From Chitinophaga eiseniae (GTDB lineage: Bacteria; Bacteroidota; Bacteroidia; Chitinophagales; Chitinophagaceae): a stretch of 64,000 bases of DNA. Location of the stretch: contig NZ_FUWZ01000004.1 in NCBI RefSeq assembly GCF_900167135.1, positions 434,001 to 498,000 on the forward strand, given 5' to 3'. Positions 34,663 through 44,600 of this stretch are shown here, one piece after another; positions within the stretch are counted from its first letter, which is position 1, and each line of letters starts with the position of its first letter. Under the pieces are notes generated by a model. The model made no database searches, was not told the origin of the DNA, and saw nothing but the letters and a program-made list of their open reading frames with translations. The position numbers were made by a program, and so were the translations under genes.

Positions 34663-37053
34663 ATGAAGCAGATTCTTTTTTTACTGATAGCAGTTTTCCT
34701 TTATACCAGTGTGGCGGGCCAGCAATTTTCTGTCAGCGGTAAGGTGATCAATCAAACCAAAGCACCTGTTGGTTTTGCATATGCCGGTTTGCTGAAGCCG
34801 GATTCCACGCCGGTCGCACAAACCATGACCGACACACTGGGCAACTTTACCCTGAAAGCCCCCAAAGGCGTTTACCGGCTGATTGTCAGACAATTCGGTA
34901 ATACGGGACTGGACCGGCAGATGGTGCTGGACAAAGCGGTAGACCTGGGCGTCATCGAAATCAGAGAGCTGACGGAGCTGCAGGGCGTGACCATCGCGGC
35001 TGCCAAAAGGCTGGTAGAGCAAAAAGTAGACCGCCTCGTCTTTAACGTGGAAAAAGCGGTAATGCCTACAGGCGGTACTGCGCTGGACGCCCTGAAGGCC
35101 ACGCCGGGAGTGAGGGTACAGCAGGAAAGCGTGTCTGTCGTGGGCAAAGGCGAAGTGCTGGTAATGGTGGATGACCGCCTCCAAAGGATGTCACAGGAAG
35201 ATCTGACCGTTTTCCTAAAGTCCATCCCGGCGGATAATATCAAAAGTATCGAAGTGATCACCGCCCCGCCGGCCAAATACGAGGCGGAGGGCAACAGTGG
35301 GCTGATCAACATCAAACTTAAAAAGGCAAAGGCCAATTCGTGGGACGCCACCATCGGCGCCGGCTATACGCAGAAGACATATGGCGGCGGCAACGTACAG
35401 GGGCTGTTCAACTATAACCACGGAAAGGTGGCACTGCAGGCCTCTCTCAGCAAAAGCAGGCAACAGCTGATGACCACTTCCGATGATCAGATATTTTATC
35501 CGAAAGAATGGTGGAAACAGGAAATACGCAACAAATCCGAAAGCAATGCGCTGAGCGCCGGGCTGGGACTGGACTATAAAGTGACCCCCAAATGGACCAC
35601 GGGGATTAAATACCTCGGCAGTTTCACTGATAAAACATCTGCTAACCAGCCGCTGACCACCCGTTTCAACAGCCACACACAGGCGGTGAACGGCTACGTG
35701 GCATCGGCCGTGGATGCACGTAATAAACCAGCCATGAACGCGCTTAACTGGTACCATGCTTTTACGCTGGACTCCCTGGGAAAAAACCTCACAGTGGATA
35801 TTGACTTCTTTAATTACCGGAAAACCGATGCCCGCAATTTTTCCGGCAATGAACTGGACCCTATGAAAGGAATGCTGCCGGGTACGTTCTTTTCTTCAGC
35901 CAACAGTAATGTGAATAAAGTAAACAACTTCTCCGGTAAAGCAGATGTATTGCTTCCCTATAAATGGGCCAATATCAGCTTCGGTGGTAAATTCTCCTAT
36001 ACCAATACCAACAATGACCTGGTGGTGTACGACCGTCATACGGGAACGCCTGTACTCAATACAGATCAGTCCAATGTGTTTAGCTATAAAGAATATAACG
36101 AAGCGCTCTATTTTTCTGCCAACAAAAAATTAAATACGCAGTGGGAAGTGCAGGCAGGGCTGCGTGCGGAGGCTACCCAAACGAAAGGTTACTCCAAAAA
36201 CCTGGACCAGACCAATGCCAACCGTTACATAAAATTGTTTCCAACGGCTTACGTGACCTATGTGCCGGATGATAAAAATTCCTTGTCGCTCAACTACAGC
36301 CGTCGTATCCGCCGCCCCGATTTCGATTACCTGAATCCTTTTGTGGTCCGTACCAGTCCGTATTTTTATTCCGAAGGAAACCCGTTCCTGAAACCTTCTT
36401 ATATTGACAATATCGAATTGTCTTATGTGAAAAACCAAAAGTGGGCCAGCTCCGTGTATTACTCCCGTGTGAAGGATTTCGGGCAGGACTTGTCCATTGT
36501 GGATAGTGTGACCAACATTACCCGGCAAACACCGGTGAACTACGGAAATACTTACCAGGTGGGTTTTTCTACCTACTATAATTTTAACCTGTTGTCCTGG
36601 TGGAGCAGCTTTACAGGGTTTAACGTGAACTACCAGCATGTGAAGTCTAAAACCGGCTTTGTCAGTTCTACCGATGGGTATAACGCTTATTGTTATACGA
36701 ACAATGACTTTACCCTCAACAAGTCAAAGACTTTATTCTTTAGTGCTAATTACGCCTTGCAGCTACCGGGCCGCTATCAGATCTTCCATATTGGCACCCT
36801 GCACATGCTCGATGTTTCCATGAAATTTTTAATGGCCAACAAAAAACTGTCGTTGACCGTTGCGGGAGAGGATCTGCTGAATGCACAGCGGCCGCTCATT
36901 ACGTATTATTCCAACGGGATTAAAAATACGGTCCGCAGTTATGGTGATACCAGGGGCTTCAGGATTTCGTTGAGCTACAAGATGGGCAACAATCAGATCA
37001 AAGTGAAACAGCGAGATTTCGGTAATGAAGATGAACGCAGCAGGACGAAGTAG
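34663..37053 (+). CDS. TonB-dependent outer-membrane beta-barrel protein (OMP_b-brl type)
   Basis: The 796-residue protein has a signal peptide (cleavage near VAGQQ), a carboxypeptidase-regulatory-like domain (GKVINQTKAPVGFAYAGL, about residues 25-110), a plug-like part with GGTALDALKATPGVRV and GEVLVMVDDRLQRM, and a beta-barrel starting near residue 225. The YSRRIRRPDFDYLNPF segment is characteristic of the OMP_b-brl_3 group. Unlike SusC it lacks the VGYG signature and has no SusD partner, so it is not a standard glycan importer; such proteins may carry peptides, metals or siderophores. It is divergent from the LytTR two-component pair. Confidence 0.9.
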   Translation: MKQILFLLIAVFLYTSVAGQQFSVSGKVINQTKAPVGFAYAGLLKPDSTPVAQTMTDTLGNFTLKAPKGVYRLIVRQFGNTGLDRQMVLDKAVDLGVIEIRELTELQGVTIAAAKRLVEQKVDRLVFNVEKAVMPTGGTALDALKATPGVRVQQESVSVVGKGEVLVMVDDRLQRMSQEDLTVFLKSIPADNIKSIEVITAPPAKYEAEGNSGLINIKLKKAKANSWDATIGAGYTQKTYGGGNVQGLFNYNHGKVALQASLSKSRQQLMTTSDDQIFYPKEWWKQEIRNKSESNALSAGLGLDYKVTPKWTTGIKYLGSFTDKTSANQPLTTRFNSHTQAVNGYVASAVDARNKPAMNALNWYHAFTLDSLGKNLTVDIDFFNYRKTDARNFSGNELDPMKGMLPGTFFSSANSNVNKVNNFSGKADVLLPYKWANISFGGKFSYTNTNNDLVVYDRHTGTPVLNTDQSNVFSYKEYNEALYFSANKKLNTQWEVQAGLRAEATQTKGYSKNLDQTNANRYIKLFPTAYVTYVPDDKNSLSLNYSRRIRRPDFDYLNPFVVRTSPYFYSEGNPFLKPSYIDNIELSYVKNQKWASSVYYSRVKDFGQDLSIVDSVTNITRQTPVNYGNTYQVGFSTYYNFNLLSWWSSFTGFNVNYQHVKSKTGFVSSTDGYNAYCYTNNDFTLNKSKTLFFSANYALQLPGRYQIFHIGTLHMLDVSMKFLMANKKLSLTVAGEDLLNAQRPLITYYSNGIKNTVRSYGDTRGFRISLSYKMGNNQIKVKQRDFGNEDERSRTK

Positions 37054-37060
37054 TTAAAAA

Positions 37061-37092
37061 AGCGGGCCGCCTCCATCAGGAAGCGGCCCGCT
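37061..37092 (-). terminator. Terminator between the barrel protein and the convergent dioxygenase
   Basis: A 10-bp perfect GC-rich stem (37061-37070 with 37083-37092) has a 12-nt loop. The minus-strand side is followed by a run of T, so it mainly ends the dioxygenase transcript. It is shared by two convergent genes. Confidence 0.8.
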
Positions 37093-37098
37093 GTGTAT

Positions 37099-37878
37099 TT
37101 ATGCGTGAAGGCTTCGCCGGATGGCTTCTTCCACGGGTGTATAGGTGTTCTCCCCGCCGGCTTTCATCAGCTCATCCTTCAGCAGCAGCGGCGGTTGCGC
37201 CAGAAAACGGGGTTCCGTTCCCCGATGCGGTTGTGCGGCATGCACCAGGAATGGATGACACAGGTATACCGTGCCTGCCTTGCCGGTAGCCATAACAGTG
37301 GGCCGTGGTGGTAAAGACGGAAAAGCCGCCGCCAGTTCCAGGATGGTCATGCCTGCTTCCCCTGCAGGCTGTAGCAGTCGCGCTACATCCCTGTGAGATC
37401 CTGCCAGTATTCTCGTAGGGGCATCATTTTCCCCGATGTCGGAATAAAGGAACAACATCAGCAGCGCCCTGTTTTTGGAACGCCAGTTAACCCGCCACTC
37501 GAGGTAGTTGGCCGGGTTGTCGCCAAAGCTGGCGTCTACATGCCAACCGGTATCGCCGGGGTCTTCGGTGGAAGGGAAGCGGATAGGGAAGGTGCCCATG
37601 CTCCGGCAAGGGAGCCAGCGGTCTTTGCCTACCAGTTGATCGAAGGCGGCATGCAGCAGCGGTGTATTGGCAGAGGTCACAAACGGAGGCTGGGAGTACA
37701 TGCCCAGCCGGACAACAGGCCTGGTCCAGGCAGATGGATCGTTGGGACCAATAGCCATTTCTTTCCATAAGATGCTGCGGACTTCGGCGGCGAGGCTTTC
37801 AGGAAAAGCGTGATCAAGGCGGATATAACCTTCTTCAATAAATTGTTTTATCTGAGTGGGATTTAATACTTCTTCCAT
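37099..37878 (-). CDS. Phytanoyl-CoA dioxygenase-like Fe(II)/2-oxoglutarate oxygenase
   Basis: The ATG at 37878 gives 259 residues beginning EEVLNPTQIKQFIEEGYIRL, the standard family start; an in-frame ATG 20 codons earlier has no family similarity. The iron-binding facial triad is visible as His113 and Asp115 in GWHVDASFG and a distal His in HPFLVHAAQPHRG, whose Arg could hold 2-oxoglutarate. Members hydroxylate diverse small molecules, often in secondary metabolism, and the substrate here is unknown. There is no signal peptide. It is followed by the shared terminator and has no operon partner. Confidence 0.9.
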   Translation of the reverse strand: MEEVLNPTQIKQFIEEGYIRLDHAFPESLAAEVRSILWKEMAIGPNDPSAWTRPVVRLGMYSQPPFVTSANTPLLHAAFDQLVGKDRWLPCRSMGTFPIRFPSTEDPGDTGWHVDASFGDNPANYLEWRVNWRSKNRALLMLFLYSDIGENDAPTRILAGSHRDVARLLQPAGEAGMTILELAAAFPSLPPRPTVMATGKAGTVYLCHPFLVHAAQPHRGTEPRFLAQPPLLLKDELMKAGGENTYTPVEEAIRRSLHA

Positions 37879-38002
37879 AAAATAACGATGAGGGTGAAAA
37901 ATAGCAGAAAGGCACGCCTGGCTGCAGGCGTGGTCCATTGTACCGGAGAAGTATTAAAGTGTTGGTGTCATCCTCATAATGCCAAAGCTACAATAATTCC
38001 GT

Positions 38003-39424
38003 CTAAAAAAGATAAGTGCCTACACTGGCTGCCGGCAGCGAGGTCACCGCTTGTTTTCCTTCATAACGGACATTAAAATACGCTTCGGTGTCATGATCGT
38101 TTAAAACGATGAGTACTTTGCGGCCATCGGGTCTTTTGAAGGCGACGCTGTGAATTTTGCCTTCGCTGTTGCTACCGATCCTGACTGCGCCTGCCGGCAC
38201 AAAGCGGGAGGCATGGGCAATAATATAATAAGCCACATTGCGGGTCACGTTGTTGCCATTGATCGTAAAGGCGCCTTTGCATTGGGTGCATCCGCCGGGC
38301 GTATGTGGTTTGTAGCCGGGATCATTGGCGAGGTTCCATTCCAGCGCGGTGCGGCTGTAATTGCGCATAGCGCCGATGATCACGTTTTTGATATGCCAGC
38401 GCAGGTTGTTGTCGAATGTTTCTTTGGAGCCGGTCCATTGTTCGGTGAAGTAGATGGCCTTGTCCGGTTCCGCATTGTGTACGGTTGTGAGTGCGCTGAT
38501 GTCGCCGGCATACAGGTGAAAGGCGCTGCCATGTACATATTTGGCTGCTGCCGTATCTCCGAGTATGGTCAGCGGATAGTCCGGGCGGTCGCAGTTATGA
38601 TCGTAGACAACGATTTTAGTGCGGATACCGGCAGCAGCGAATGCTGGTCCGAGGTGATATTTGATGAAATCCCGCTGCTCTTCCGCCACCATTTTCAGGC
38701 TGGGATTATTGCCGGGGTGCAGCGGCTCATTCTGCGGCGTAATAGCGTCTATAGGGATGCCGGCGGCTTTCATGGCCTCGACGTACCTGACGAAATACTG
38801 CGCATACACGGTGTGATATTGTGGAAGGAGCGAACCGCCTTTGGAGGAGTCGTTGTCTTTCATCCAGGATGGCGGGCTCCAGGGGGCGGCCATTATTTTC
38901 AGCTTCGGAGAAATCTGTAATATTTCCTGCAGCAGCGGGACCAGACCGGTACCGCCGGCCATGTCCGGCGCCAGGGAGAAGTGTGCCAGCGGCACATCTG
39001 TTTTTCCGGCCGGCATATCATCATAGGAAAAAACGGTGGCGTTCAGGTCTGATGCACCAATGCTGATACGTAGGTAGCTGACGCCGAGCTGCTGAGGGCC
39101 GCTGCCGAAAATATCCTGCAGCAGTTGTTTTTTGGCAGTGGCTTCCATGGCATTGATCAGCTGCGCGCTGCCGCCGGTAAGCGTATAGCCGAAACCTTCC
39201 ACCTCCTGGAAGGTTTGTTTGCCGTTTACTTCGATGGTAGTATATCCGTTAGCGTTAGTTCCTGAAAAACGGAGTCCTGCCTGTTCTTTCAATAGTTGCT
39301 GCTGGTCGCTGGTGGTGATAAAGGTAGCGGTGTTGGCATCGGGACCGGTTACCTGTCTGCCGCCGGAGCAGGAGGAAAAGGTGGCGGCAAGACAGCAAAA
39401 CACGAACGTGGCATATCTTTTCAT
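38003..39424 (-). CDS. GH30 lipoprotein, probable beta-1,6-glucanase/beta-glucosidase
   Basis: The 473-residue protein has a lipoprotein signal (lipobox FSSC, then SGG). The GH30 barrel starts at QEVEGFGYTLTGGSA and continues with LGVSYLRISIGASDLN and IMAAPWSPPSWMKDN. Acid/base Glu233 is in ITPQNEPLHP and nucleophile Glu328 in YFTEQWTGS. The C-terminal beta domain has the family's usual strands. Bacteroidota GH30 lipoproteins with these motifs are often subfamily 3 beta-1,6-glucanases; GH30_1 beta-glucosidase is an alternative. It is divergent from the ECF sigma gene and fits with the GH16 enzyme of the same locus in breaking down branched beta-glucan. Confidence 0.92.
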   Translation of the reverse strand: MKRYATFVFCCLAATFSSCSGGRQVTGPDANTATFITTSDQQQLLKEQAGLRFSGTNANGYTTIEVNGKQTFQEVEGFGYTLTGGSAQLINAMEATAKKQLLQDIFGSGPQQLGVSYLRISIGASDLNATVFSYDDMPAGKTDVPLAHFSLAPDMAGGTGLVPLLQEILQISPKLKIMAAPWSPPSWMKDNDSSKGGSLLPQYHTVYAQYFVRYVEAMKAAGIPIDAITPQNEPLHPGNNPSLKMVAEEQRDFIKYHLGPAFAAAGIRTKIVVYDHNCDRPDYPLTILGDTAAAKYVHGSAFHLYAGDISALTTVHNAEPDKAIYFTEQWTGSKETFDNNLRWHIKNVIIGAMRNYSRTALEWNLANDPGYKPHTPGGCTQCKGAFTINGNNVTRNVAYYIIAHASRFVPAGAVRIGSNSEGKIHSVAFKRPDGRKVLIVLNDHDTEAYFNVRYEGKQAVTSLPAASVGTYLF

Positions 39425-39552
39425 AAAACAATCTTATATATTTCCGGCGGGAAAATTATAAAAAGAATTTAAAGGAAGAAAGAAGAAGGTGTTTCTGTGC
39501 CGGTGAAGCAACTAACAATTATTTTGCTACTTTAGCGGCAAGGCTGTCTTCC

Positions 39553-40137
39553 ATGCATGCGTACACACATGATAACAAAAAACTTTTTGAACTGATCTCC
39601 GAAGGCGATGAAACGGCCTTCCGGCAGCTGTTTCATCGGTACGCACCTGAGTTCAGGGCCATGGCGCTCCATATTACTAAAACCGCGGCCGTCACGGAAG
39701 ATATCCTGCAGGAGACTTTTCTGCGGTTATGGCTCAGCCGGGACAAACTGAAGGAGATTGAGCAGCCCCGTTCCTGGCTGTTGCGTATTGTTTTTTACCA
39801 GTGCTTTACCTATCTGCGCAGGCAGGCGGTGCACCACAAGGCGATGGCTACGCTGGCGCCGGAGGAGCCGGTTTTTACCCCGGAGGAAGACATGACCTAT
39901 GCTTTTATGCAGGAACAGGTGGCGCTCGCCGTGCAGCAACTACCGCCGCAGGCCAAACGGATTTATTTGTTGAGCCGCGGGCAGGGCCTGAAAATACCGG
40001 AGATTGCTGCCCGGCTCTCCCTGTCGCCCAGTACCGTTAAGAATTCCCTGGTACGTTCTCTCCACGCTATCCGCAAGCACCTGGAGCAATCCGGGTTGCT
40101 GTTTCCCATGCTCATCCTCTGGCTGTTGCGGGTATAA
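39553..40137 (+). CDS. ECF RNA polymerase sigma factor
   Basis: The 194-residue protein has a region 2 (ETAFRQLFHRYAPEFRAMAL, TEDILQETFLRLWLSRDKL) and region 4 (LPPQAKRIYLLSRGQGLKIP and EIAARLSLSPSTVKNSLVRS). This is the family that drives PUL genes when released by a FecR anti-sigma factor. The FecR gene follows after 125 bases, then an STN-domain SusC. The start ATG at 39553 gives a normal N-terminus; a second Met two codons later does not exist. Confidence 0.95.
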   Translation: MHAYTHDNKKLFELISEGDETAFRQLFHRYAPEFRAMALHITKTAAVTEDILQETFLRLWLSRDKLKEIEQPRSWLLRIVFYQCFTYLRRQAVHHKAMATLAPEEPVFTPEEDMTYAFMQEQVALAVQQLPPQAKRIYLLSRGQGLKIPEIAARLSLSPSTVKNSLVRSLHAIRKHLEQSGLLFPMLILWLLRV

Positions 40138-40262
40138 AAAAAAATTTCTGACCGGTAGGTCCTAAATGTCTGCTCGCGCGTCTGTTTATCAGAAGGGGTA
40201 TTTCACGTTTGAAGAATTAGACCAAAATCGTCCCGTTCAAAAACTGTCAAAACGATCGCCAA

Positions 40263-41474
40263 TTGTCAACACAAGACCGTCTTACCTACCTGCTGGGGCA
40301 GGCATTGCAGCGCGTCGCCACTGCGGCGGAGCTACAGGAACTTTCCATGCTGATCCGGGAGGATGTCAGCGGCGCCGTCACGCAGCAGGTGGAAACGCGG
40401 CTGCTGGAGGAGCTGCCGCACAATGCTGCGGAAGGCTATGACGTTGCCTACTGGGATGATATCGCGGGCCGGATTCTGGCGGCCGACCGCCCCGAACGCA
40501 TCGATGCCGCCACACGGGTGGCGCCGCTCCGCCGTTTACGCTGGGTACCAGCTGCCGCCGCCGCTGTGGTACTGCTGGCTGTCGGTGCGTACTGGCGCTG
40601 GAAGCCGGCCGCCCCGTCACCGGTCATCATCGCGGCCGCGCCGCCACAGAAAGATGTGGCGCCCGGCGGTAATAAAGCGGTGCTTACCCTGGCAGACGGC
40701 ACGGAGCTGCCGCTCGACAGCACTGCCAGCGGCGCGCTGGCGCAACAAGGCAATACCAACATCCTGCAACCGGCCGGCGGTCAACTGGTGTACGCATCTT
40801 CCGGAACATCAGCCATATTGCAATACAACACGCTGCGTACGCCCCGGGGCGGACAGTTCAAGGTGACGCTGCCCGATGGCACCAACGTGTGGCTGAATGC
40901 AGCCAGCTCGCTCAGATATCCCGTTGCCTTTAAAGGTAAGGTCCGGCAGGTGGAGCTGACAGGAGAAGCCTATTTTGAAGTGGCCCGCCACGCTGCCATG
41001 CCGTTTAAAGTGACCGTACGTACCGGTCAGCAGACCGACAGCATGGAAGTCGCCGTGCTGGGCACACAATTTAATATCATGGCCTATGCCGACGAAGCGG
41101 TGGTGAAAACCACCCTGCTGGAAGGCGCCGTGAAAGTCAGCAGCAAGGGTAACAGCCGCCAGCTGGCGCCGGGACAGGGCGCGCAGCTGGACAAACAGCA
41201 GGACCTGCTGACCTTCCAGCGGGAAGCCAACACGGAAGAAGCGGTCGCCTGGAAAAACGGCCTCATGCAGCTGGAAGGAAAAGACATAGCTGCCGTGATG
41301 CGCATGATCGCCCGGTGGTACAATGTGGAGGTCGTGTTCACTGCGCCGGTTGCCGCTCACTTCCGCGGTATCATTCCCCGCAACGTGCCGGTGTCACAGG
41401 TGCTGAAAATACTGGAGATGACAGGAGAGGTACATTTCGAAATAAGAGACAGGCAGATCATCGTATCGCCCTGA
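40263..41474 (+). CDS. FecR-family anti-sigma factor
   Basis: A TTG start at 40263 gives 403 residues with the usual N-terminus (TQDRLTYLLGQALQRVATAA); the next Met would cut the sigma-binding part. One transmembrane helix lies near residues 95-110 (WVPAAAAAVVLLAVGAYW). The periplasmic part has the FecR domain with TPRGGQFKVTLPDGTNVWL and ASSLRYPVAFKGKVRQVELT, and the C-terminal DUF4974 domain (VMRMIARWYNVEVVFTAPV). It should hold the sigma factor and release it when the SusC partner signals through its STN domain. Confidence 0.94.
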   Translation: MSTQDRLTYLLGQALQRVATAAELQELSMLIREDVSGAVTQQVETRLLEELPHNAAEGYDVAYWDDIAGRILAADRPERIDAATRVAPLRRLRWVPAAAAAVVLLAVGAYWRWKPAAPSPVIIAAAPPQKDVAPGGNKAVLTLADGTELPLDSTASGALAQQGNTNILQPAGGQLVYASSGTSAILQYNTLRTPRGGQFKVTLPDGTNVWLNAASSLRYPVAFKGKVRQVELTGEAYFEVARHAAMPFKVTVRTGQQTDSMEVAVLGTQFNIMAYADEAVVKTTLLEGAVKVSSKGNSRQLAPGQGAQLDKQQDLLTFQREANTEEAVAWKNGLMQLEGKDIAAVMRMIARWYNVEVVFTAPVAAHFRGIIPRNVPVSQVLKILEMTGEVHFEIRDRQIIVSP

Positions 41475-41538
41475 TATTTACGGTTGTTTAAAAAACTGAT
41501 ACCATATGGGTCCTTAACGTTCCACGAATCCCTTTACC

Positions 41539-41600
41539 CATACAGGCAATAAAAAACCGGAAGCGTTCGTACCGCTCCCGGTGGACGTAGGGCCTGTATG
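41539..41600 (+). repeat. Nested inverted repeats and hairpin in the FecR-SusC junction
   Basis: Outer arms CATACAGGC (41539-41547) and GCCTGTATG (41592-41600) enclose an inner hairpin of 10 bp with one mismatch (41556-41565 with 41573-41582, loop 7). A run of six A precedes the inner stem. There is no T-run after it, so it is not a normal terminator. It lies 69 bases before the SusC start and closely resembles the hairpin at 63022-63048. Confidence 0.6.
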
Positions 41601-41650
41601 CTCAATCGCTTGCGGCAATTATTCATTACTTACCCAAACCATACAAATGT

Positions 41651-44600
41651 ATGCAATTGATGCTTTTTTCCCAAAGCAGGCGGCTTCGTACTGCCTGGGG
41701 CGAAAATTTTCCACGATTATCGAAAAAAACACTACTGATGATGAAACTAACGGTGCTATTGATGACCGTTGCTCTGCTACAGGTACATGCAGCCGGGTAT
41801 TCTCAGACAGTTACCATCTCCCGGAGTAATGCGCCGCTGGATATGATCTTTAAGGAGATCAGAAAACAGACGGGGTATACCTTCCTGTATACCGATGAAC
41901 AGATGCTGCAGGAGCGTAAAGTCAGCCTCCAACTGAAAGACGCCTCTCTGAAAGAGGCGCTGGAAGCCTGTTTCAGGGGGCAGCCGTTCTCCTACAGTAT
42001 TTCAGACAAGATCGTCATCGTGAAACGCAAGCCTGCGACGGACAACATGGCCGCTCCGCCGGAACAGGAAGTGCGTGGGAAAATCACCAACGAAAAAGGA
42101 GAGCCGCTGCCTGGTGTAACCATACAGGTGAAAGGAACAGCCAAAGGAGTGGTGACCAACGAAAAAGGGGAATATGTGATCACAGTGCCCGACAATCGTG
42201 CGGTGCTGGTGATCTCCTCGCTGGGTTACAACAAAACAGAGCTGCCGGTGAACGGGCAGAAGGAGCTGTCGGTGGCCCTGCAACCCTCTGCCTCCAATAT
42301 CAATGAACTGGTAGTGGTAGGGTACGGTGAACAAAAGAAGGGCACGCTGACCAACGCTATCTCTTCTATTACCGCCAAAGACTTCCAGGACGCGCCGGTA
42401 AACCGCCTCGACCAGGTATTGCAGGGCCGCGCTACCGGTGTACAGGTGACCAATTCCGCCGGCTCTCCCGGTGGCAGCGTGCGTATTCGCATCCGGGGTT
42501 CCAATTCCATCAACGGCGGCAACGATCCGCTGTATGTGGTAGACGGCTTCGTGGGAGCGGAGTTTTTCTCCATCAACCCGGATGATATCGCGTCCATACA
42601 GGTATTGAAAGATGCCGCTGCCACGGCCATCTACGGCAGCCGCGGTGCTAATGGCGTTATTCTCATCACCACCAAAAAAGGTGGTAAGGGGGGCCTGAAG
42701 CTGAACTTCACCACACGCCAGTCCGTGTCTACCGTCATCAAAAAGCTGGACCTGCTGAACGCAGCCGATTTCGCGGAAACGGCGAACGCACACGCCGCCG
42801 CCGTAGGTACGCCGCCCAAATTCACCGATGCGCAGATAGCGGACTTTCGCGCCAAAGGAGGCACCGACTGGCAGAACGAGATCTTCCGGTCGGCGCCGGC
42901 ACAGGAGTACCTGCTCAGCCTTTCCGGCGGCACGGAGAAGAGCGGCTATTTTATTTCCGGCAACTACCTCAACCAGGACGGTGTGATCAACAACTCTTTC
43001 TACAAACGGTATACGTTACGTTCCAACATCAACGCCAGCCTCAGTAACAGGGTCTCTGCATTTCTGAACATCACCGGGTCCTACAGTACGGCGCAAAACG
43101 CAGATATCCCGGCCGACGGCCCCAGCAGCCCGCTGGCGCAGGCGCTCACCTGGGCGCCTACCACGCCGGTGAGAAAAGCCGACGGCACCTTTACGGTCAG
43201 CGATCCCGTGGGCTCGCAATTCTACAATCCCGTGGCGCTGACGGTAGACAGGATCGCGCTGAGGGACAGGATGCTGGCAAATATGATCGGCGGATTTAAG
43301 TTCGACGTTCTGCCCGGCCTGACGTTCAACCTGCAATACGGCGCTAACTACCTGCAATATGAAGACAAGTCCTTCGGCGGTAAAATCACCAATAACAATG
43401 TGTCCAGTGCCGGTATCAGGTCCAATAAAGAACTGGTGCTGCAAAATACCAACACGCTGAACTACCGGAAAGTCTTCAACAACGTACATAGCCTCGATGT
43501 GACGGCGGTGGCGGAATACCAGCAATCCACCTATAACTATTCCTCTTCCGGCGCCACTAATCTCACTTATGAGAATTTCCAGTGGTACAATCTCGCACTG
43601 GCGACGGCCGGTACGCCCGGTTCCGGCTATTCCAGATGGGCACTGTTTTCGCTGGTAGGACGTGTTAACTACGCCTATAATGATAAATACCTGCTGTCCG
43701 CCGCATTGCGGCGCGACGGCTCTTCCAAATTCCAGGGCAACAACAAATACAGCTATTTCCCCTCTGTGTCGGCAGGGTGGGTGGTGAGCAACGAGCCGTT
43801 CATGCAGGCGGTACGCGGCATCAGCAACTTAAAACTGCGCGGTAGCTGGGGCCTGACCGGCAATCAGGCTATCAGCCCTTACAGCACCTTTTCATCCTAT
43901 TCCAATATACCGGCATCTTTCAACAACAGCACCCACGTGGTAGGCCTTGTGATGGGCAACATCGGTAATCCGGGCCTTAAATGGGAGACCACAGAACAAA
44001 AAGACGTCGGTCTCGACATCGGATTGCTGAAAGGACGTATAGCCGTTACCGTCGATTATTTCATTAAAGACACCCGCGATCTGCTGTTACAGGAAAACCT
44101 GCCCATGTACCTCGGGGGCAATTCCATCACCCGCAACGTGGGCGCGGTGCAGAACAAAGGCTGGGAGTTTGCCGTTGAAGGTGAAGTGATCAACAGGGGC
44201 GCCGTTCACTGGAACACCGGTTTCAACCTGTCTTTTGTTAAAAACAAAGTAGTCTCCCTCGGAGAAGGTAAAGCCCGGATTTTCGATCCCAACAACCGCA
44301 AGATCGGTGGTGGCATGTCCCCGCAGTCTGAATTTGTGGTGATGCCCGGGCAGCCCCTCGGCGCCATCTGGGGACTTACTTACCTCGGCACCTGGAAGCC
44401 TGGCGACAGTAAAGCGGCGGCATACGGCGCCAAAGCAGGCGATGCCCGCTATCTCGATCTGAACGACGACGGCGCCATTGACGCCAACGATTATCATGTG
44501 ATCGGCACCGGTATTCCCACTACCTCCATCGGCTGGAACAATACGGTGACGTATAAACGATTTACACTAAACCTGTTGTTCCAGGGACTCTTCGGATTCG

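Noticed and set aside
40166..40441. Open frame overlapping the FecR start as an alternative FecR beginning
   Set aside because: It is in another frame, and the TTG at 40263 leads directly into the conserved FecR N-terminus.
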